Assembly (NCBI GenBank): GCA_011390335.1
Contig: JAABSO010000003.1
Span: 62,001 to 126,000 of the forward strand
Reading direction: 5' to 3'
Origin: Desulfotignum sp.
GTDB taxonomy: Bacteria; Desulfobacterota; Desulfobacteria; Desulfobacterales; Desulfobacteraceae
Length of the DNA: 64,000 bases
This document shows positions 60,296-64,000 of the stretch, in pieces; within the stretch, counting starts at the first letter, position 1, and each line of letters starts with the position of its first letter. Under the pieces are notes generated by a model that ran no database searches, was not told the DNA's origin, and was given only the letters and a program-made list of their open reading frames with translations. A program made the position numbers and the translations under genes.

Positions 60296-61396
60296 CTAAG
60301 GAAGTTCCGGGTAGCTTTCAGGGTTGAACCCGAAAGTATAAGGTTTCTCATAAGCACGCACAGGTGCAAAGTCTTTCATATACTGGACCTGGGATTTTAA
60401 GACTTTTGCAAAATCAGGATTTTTTTTGGCTTCTTCGGCAAGCACTTCGTTGATAATTCCCTGGAGTTTTTGCATGGCTGAATCATCCAGACTGGTTATC
60501 TTGATTCCCTTCTCCAAAAATTTTTGGGTCGCCTCTATATTCTGGTACTCAAACCATGAGCTCATATAAGCCGTACTGGCACGGCTTGCCTGTATGACGA
60601 CTTCTTTAAGGTCATCAGGCAGGGCTTCCCATGCATCCTTGTTTATCATAATGCCCAGAACAATTGCCGTCTGATACCAGGCCGGAGCGCACCAGTAGTC
60701 GGCAATTTCCTGAAAGCCAGCCGACCAGTCCACCGCCGGAACGCTGAATTCTGCTCCATCCACCACCCCTCGGGATACAGCTTCGTATATCTCGCTGCCG
60801 TCCATCATTATGGGTGAAGCACCTAGCTTTTCGAGTATCCTCTGGCCGAAAAGACTCCCCATACGAAGCTTCAGGCCTTTAAAATCCTCTAAGTTTTTGA
60901 TCGGAACATTGGTGCGGAAGCCTGATTCCACCGGGGTCATTGATTCAAGCAGCCATTTGATGTTGTGTTCCCCGTAAAGTTCATCATAAATTTTCTGGCC
61001 CCCGCCATGATAAATCCAAAGTATATAATCAATCCAAGTCATTCCCATGGGTGTTGTTCCCAGAAGATCGAAAGCAGTATTTTTGCCGGCCCAGTAAGGT
61101 CCAAAGTCTCCAGCCAATTCCATGGTACCTTTTTTGACGGCATCAAAATTCTGGTGGCCCGCTATCATTTGTCCCGCCGGATAAAGTTTGATTTGCAGAC
61201 GTCCGTCACTTAATTTGTTAACCGTTTCAACAAAATATTTGTCAGCCTCATACAGAGCAAAGCCCGAGGGCCACAAGGAGTTATATTTCCACTTGATAAC
61301 ATCCTTGGCCGCATGGCTGTCTGCAGTTGAAAAAATCAGGCCCATTGCAAAAATCGCACACAGGAAACTTGAAATGGTTTTAATGGTATGTTTCAT
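60296..61396 (-). CDS. dctP: TRAP transporter periplasmic solute-binding protein (DctP type)
   Basis: A 366-residue secreted protein: signal peptide (residues 1-30, ending SHAA), then WKYNSLWPSGFALYEADKYF, YPAGQMIAGHQNFDAV and the conserved SRGVVDGAEFSVPAVDW region (Arg-containing carboxylate-binding cleft near 195-215). AGGGGA precedes the ATG at 61396. DctP proteins of this size bind small carboxylates, consistent with the glcDF-type oxidation genes downstream. Confidence 0.92.
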   Translation of the reverse strand: MKHTIKTISSFLCAIFAMGLIFSTADSHAAKDVIKWKYNSLWPSGFALYEADKYFVETVNKLSDGRLQIKLYPAGQMIAGHQNFDAVKKGTMELAGDFGPYWAGKNTAFDLLGTTPMGMTWIDYILWIYHGGGQKIYDELYGEHNIKWLLESMTPVESGFRTNVPIKNLEDFKGLKLRMGSLFGQRILEKLGASPIMMDGSEIYEAVSRGVVDGAEFSVPAVDWSAGFQEIADYWCAPAWYQTAIVLGIMINKDAWEALPDDLKEVVIQASRASTAYMSSWFEYQNIEATQKFLEKGIKITSLDDSAMQKLQGIINEVLAEEAKKNPDFAKVLKSQVQYMKDFAPVRAYEKPYTFGFNPESYPELP

Positions 61397-61893
61397 TGTT
61401 CTTTCCCCTTTTTCAGATTTTAATTTTAGATCTACCGATTTTCGCCAATTGTCTTTGCCGCCAACCTCTTCCACAAAGGCGTCTGGTCTCCATGCCGCCC
61501 CCTAATTGCCAGGGTATCTTTTTTAAGGTACACCGGCCTGACATTTTCCAGTTCTACTGTGCCGACGTTATCCGGCGCGGTTTTAACTTAAGACAGGACA
61601 ACGCTTTTTGTCAATCAAAATATGAAAAGGCATAAAATACGCGACTGCATGGCATGATCATCTGCTTCTCATATAAATGGTTCCATCCGATTCGATCCAT
61701 GGCGAACTGTAGTCAAAGGTCTCTGTGCCCGAAAGGTCCATTTCAGGGAGCTGTCTTGCGTGGAAAGTCAGGTGGTTATCTGCCGGGGTGGAAATCAAGC
61801 CTCACAACGGGTTTCGATCACCATGCCCGAGTTGTCATATTCTGTCCTGCGGTTAGTCAGTTTTGCGGCAATCGGGTCCGCACCAGAGGCGCT
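61397..61893. other. 497-bp gap; presumed dctP promoter and a possible coding remnant
   Basis: The dctP-proximal half must contain the operon promoter, although no consensus pair stands out. At 61658-61798 on the minus strand a 46-codon frame, with a coding-like composition (NHLTFHARQLPEMDLSGTET then FDYSSPWIESDGTIY), ends before the gap's middle; no start signal or family is recognised. It may be the end of a lost gene. Confidence 0.3.
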
Positions 61894-62733
61894 CTAAGAA
61901 AACCTTTTATATGTGTCTTCCAGAAAAATTTCCAGTAATGCGATATCAGTATCGGACAGTCCCAAACTATCCGCTTCCAACGAGCTGATGATTCCTGACA
62001 GGTCCTGTTTTGGATCATTTGTTTCAATTTTTTGGCAGGTCATATTGACGATCCTGACTATATTGAGCAGCAAATCCGATGAATCATAGGATTCCAGGTG
62101 GTGATCCCTGGCAACAATACAATACGGCTTGGGCAGGTTCCATTTGGTCAGCAGGGCATACCCGTGCCGGGCATGAAATCTGTCCAGGATGACCTCAATC
62201 AGTTCCGGCTGAAATTGCATGGCAGTTGATTGTGTTTTTTTTATGTTGTCTATGGCGGACAAAATGAACAGTTTGCCCATATCATGCAGCAATCCGCCGA
62301 TGAACGCTTTGGGTATCAGCTCCTCCATGGACAGGTGTCGCGCTGTCCAGGCAGCACCTGTGGCGCAGGCTACTAAATGGTTCCATAATTTTTTCTGGTA
62401 CGGTTTGATCATTGGATCAACAAATGAAAACTGATTTTTGTGAATCACCAGCATGACAATATTGACCATTTCGGTCTGTCCCAATCTCAGCATGGCATCC
62501 TTGATGGTTTCTACGGTGTGGAGCCCGCGATATAATGGAGAGTTGGCTGTTTTCAAAATTTCACTGGTCAGGGTCGGATCTTTCTGGATCAGTTTGCTGA
62601 CTGTCCTGAAATCAGGATCATTTCTGGTGATTTCGTTCTGCACTTCCAGTGCATGGGGGTTGAGCACAGGATATGACGCGTCATTGTTGATATGGTTTTC
62701 AATAAAATCGATAATTGCAGTTTTTTCGGTCAT
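61894..62733 (-). CDS. HDOD-domain signalling protein
   Basis: A 279-residue HDOD protein, a catalytically degenerate HD-phosphodiesterase relative. Features: LIQKDPTLTSEILKTANSPL near 48-67, the DAMLRLGQTEMVNIVML helix near 80, GGLLHDMGKLFIL near 145 (HD pair present here) and RFHARHGYALLTKWNLP near 185. HDOD proteins act in signalling, DNA damage or motility pathways. Its start is 4 bp after the upstream GspE/PilB-like gene stop, so the two are co-transcribed, suggesting a link to type II secretion or type IV pili. Confidence 0.87.
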   Translation of the reverse strand: MTEKTAIIDFIENHINNDASYPVLNPHALEVQNEITRNDPDFRTVSKLIQKDPTLTSEILKTANSPLYRGLHTVETIKDAMLRLGQTEMVNIVMLVIHKNQFSFVDPMIKPYQKKLWNHLVACATGAAWTARHLSMEELIPKAFIGGLLHDMGKLFILSAIDNIKKTQSTAMQFQPELIEVILDRFHARHGYALLTKWNLPKPYCIVARDHHLESYDSSDLLLNIVRIVNMTCQKIETNDPKQDLSGIISSLEADSLGLSDTDIALLEIFLEDTYKRFS

Positions 62734-62736
62734 TTA

Positions 62737-64000
62737 TCAGGCTCCAAGCAGGCGTTTTATTTCGGTAATCGGTCTGGGCGGGATCAGCCTGGGCACGCAT
62801 CGGAACAGTTCCTCCAGGGTTGTCACTCCTGCAGATACCTTTAACAGGGCATCTTCCATAAGGGTCACCAGATCGGTTGTTTCCAGGCTGACTTTTCTGA
62901 TCTCAAAACTGGAGCTGTGGTTCAATATGGCTTCCCTTACCGGTTCATTTAAGACCAGCATTTCAAATATCGCTGTCCTGCCCTTGTATCCTGTATAATT
63001 ACAGGCAGGACAGCCTTTGCCTTTCATCAGTTTGTATTTTGCGATGTCTTTGGGGATGTACCCTAACAATTTCAGTTCATTGGGCAAAGGCCTGGTGGGT
63101 TCTTTGCAGTGGACGCATACTTTTCTCAAAAGCCGCTGGGAAAGCACACAAACCACTGTAGAAGATATGAGAAAAGCCTCCACATCCATGTTCATAAGAC
63201 GGACCAATCCACCGATGCTGTCTTCTGTATGAAAGGAAGTCAGCACCTTGTGCCCGGACAGTGCGGCATGAACCGCAACATCTGCTGAAAAATTATCTCT
63301 TATTTCGCCAATGACAATGACATCCGGGTCCTGCCGGACGATATGCCGTAATGTTTCGTTATAGGTTAAATTGATGGCCGGATTGATCGAGCACTGGGTG
63401 ATTCCTTCCAGGGTATATTCCACAGGATCTTCAGCAGTAATGATGCTGATTTCAGGGTTGTTTATATGTTCGATACTGCTGTAAAGGGTTGTGGTTTTGC
63501 CTGAGCCTGTTGGTCCGGTGATGACCAGAACACCGCTGGGGATATTGAGCACATCCTGAATATAGCGTTTCAACATTTTGGGCTGCATACCGATTTCTTC
63601 GATGGGTATAATCTGATCCATCCGGTTGAGTATCCGCAAAACCACTTTTTCACCAAAAATGCCCGCATAAAAGGAAACCCTTAAATCGTATTGGTTTCCT
63701 TTGTGTTCAAACGTCATCCTTCCATCCTGGTGCCGTCTTTTTTCGGCAATATCCGCACGGGCCAGGACCTTTATCCGGGCCGTCACCATGGCAGTGGCTT
63801 CCGCAGAGATCTCTTTTTGAAATATCAGGATGCCGTCGATCCTGAACCGGACATGTATGCGGTTCTTCAAAGGTTCCAGATGAATATCGCTGGCACCTGC
63901 ATCAATTGCATCCCCGAGGATAACATTAACTATTCCCATGGCGGTATTTTCATCTATCATGGGCCGGAGGTCGTTTTTGTTATTCACGAGGCGTTCAAGA
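62737..64000 (-). CDS. GspE/PilB-type secretion or pilus assembly ATPase (5' end outside window)
   Basis: At least 421 residues of a type II secretion/type IV pilus ATPase. Walker A GPTGSGKTTTLY near 155-166, the Asp box AEDPVEYTLEGITQ near 185, Walker B DVIVIGEIRD near 222, the His box near 245, and the tetracysteine zinc motif CVHCKEP...GCPACNYTGYKG near 300-340. The N-terminal domain lies beyond 64000: the frame stays open through the window edge (ERLV before NNKN). A GTG at 63987 could start a short form but has no ribosome binding site. It overlaps functionally with the HDOD gene downstream. Confidence 0.92.
   Translation of the reverse strand, partial: LERLVNNKNDLRPMIDENTAMGIVNVILGDAIDAGASDIHLEPLKNRIHVRFRIDGILIFQKEISAEATAMVTARIKVLARADIAEKRRHQDGRMTFEHKGNQYDLRVSFYAGIFGEKVVLRILNRMDQIIPIEEIGMQPKMLKRYIQDVLNIPSGVLVITGPTGSGKTTTLYSSIEHINNPEISIITAEDPVEYTLEGITQCSINPAINLTYNETLRHIVRQDPDVIVIGEIRDNFSADVAVHAALSGHKVLTSFHTEDSIGGLVRLMNMDVEAFLISSTVVCVLSQRLLRKVCVHCKEPTRPLPNELKLLGYIPKDIAKYKLMKGKGCPACNYTGYKGRTAIFEMLVLNEPVREAILNHSSSFEIRKVSLETTDLVTLMEDALLKVSAGVTTLEELFRCVPRLIPPRPITEIKRLLGA

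Noticed and set aside
61651..61667. Sigma-54 promoter-like TGGCATG...CTGCT
   Set aside because: The spacing between the GG and GC elements is 11 rather than 10, and no gene follows in that direction.
1..64000. CRISPR arrays, tRNA or rRNA genes, prophage or intact insertion sequences
   Set aside because: No regularly spaced direct repeats, no cloverleaf-like sequences with recognisable TTCRA arms, and no transposase, integrase or phage structural genes were seen.

Overview
The window reads as chromosomal DNA of an anaerobic, probably sulfate-reducing, deltaproteobacterium (Desulfobacteraceae-like; inferred from content only). The basis is the mix of HdrC/HdrB-type Fe-S proteins, NrfHA cytochrome c nitrite reductase, a class I hybrid cluster protein, a flavodiiron protein, several hemerythrins, FdhD, a TRAP transporter beside GlcD/GlcF-type 2-hydroxyacid dehydrogenase subunits, and many sensory proteins. 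No rRNA, tRNA, prophage, CRISPR array or intact transposase was recognised.

Region 0-17 kb is a mosaic of ordinary housekeeping genes (Nudix, MetF-like, MetE-like, FetAB-type ABC transporter, nrfHA) and visibly damaged genes. The damage is mainly by internal deletion: a Ser/Thr kinase gene with a frameshift and no N-lobe, an HdrB lacking its first half, a molybdopterin-domain stub, an AbrB-type antitoxin with its middle removed, a HigA fragment, and a molybdenum oxidoreductase operon collapsed so that a truncated catalytic subunit runs straight into a truncated NrfD-like anchor.

Region 11.6-22.6 kb forms a nitrite/NO/oxygen-stress district: nrfHA, cupin, hemerythrin, flavodiiron protein and hcp. 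Perfect or near-perfect FNR/HcpR-type boxes (TTGAT-N4-ATCAA class) lie upstream of hcp, of the hdrC-like gene and of a small unknown gene. Region 22.9-29.2 kb is one minus-strand operon: TetR regulator, membrane fusion protein, RND pump, CBS protein and HPP membrane protein, with a perfect 17-bp palindrome in front of the regulator. Region 30-40 kb carries an SLC13-type transporter, a ferritin-like protein, fdhD, rtcB with a sigma-54 activator beside it, a PilZ protein and priA.

Region 40.2-52.4 kb carries upp-uraA, an MFS transporter, a beta-hydroxyacid dehydrogenase, two response-regulator proteins (one with a FapA domain), a very large hybrid sensor kinase and a hemerythrin. Its striking property is a dispersed repeat (core GGGGTCAGAAGTTAAC) at nearly every gene junction. 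It supplies the stop codon of four unrelated proteins, which therefore end in VRS or GRS. One copy is a 201-bp nested inverted-repeat element with a perfect 30-bp inner arm. Related elements (GGGGTCAGGCTTG arms) lie at 4.6 kb and 55.5 kb. This repeat family is the most interesting signal in the window.

Region 52.4-64 kb holds another MFS transporter, a RelE-like toxin with a candidate 32-residue partner, threonine aldolase, a glcF-glcD-dctM-dctQ-dctP cluster for import and oxidation of a small carboxylate, an HDOD protein and a GspE/PilB-type ATPase that runs off the end.
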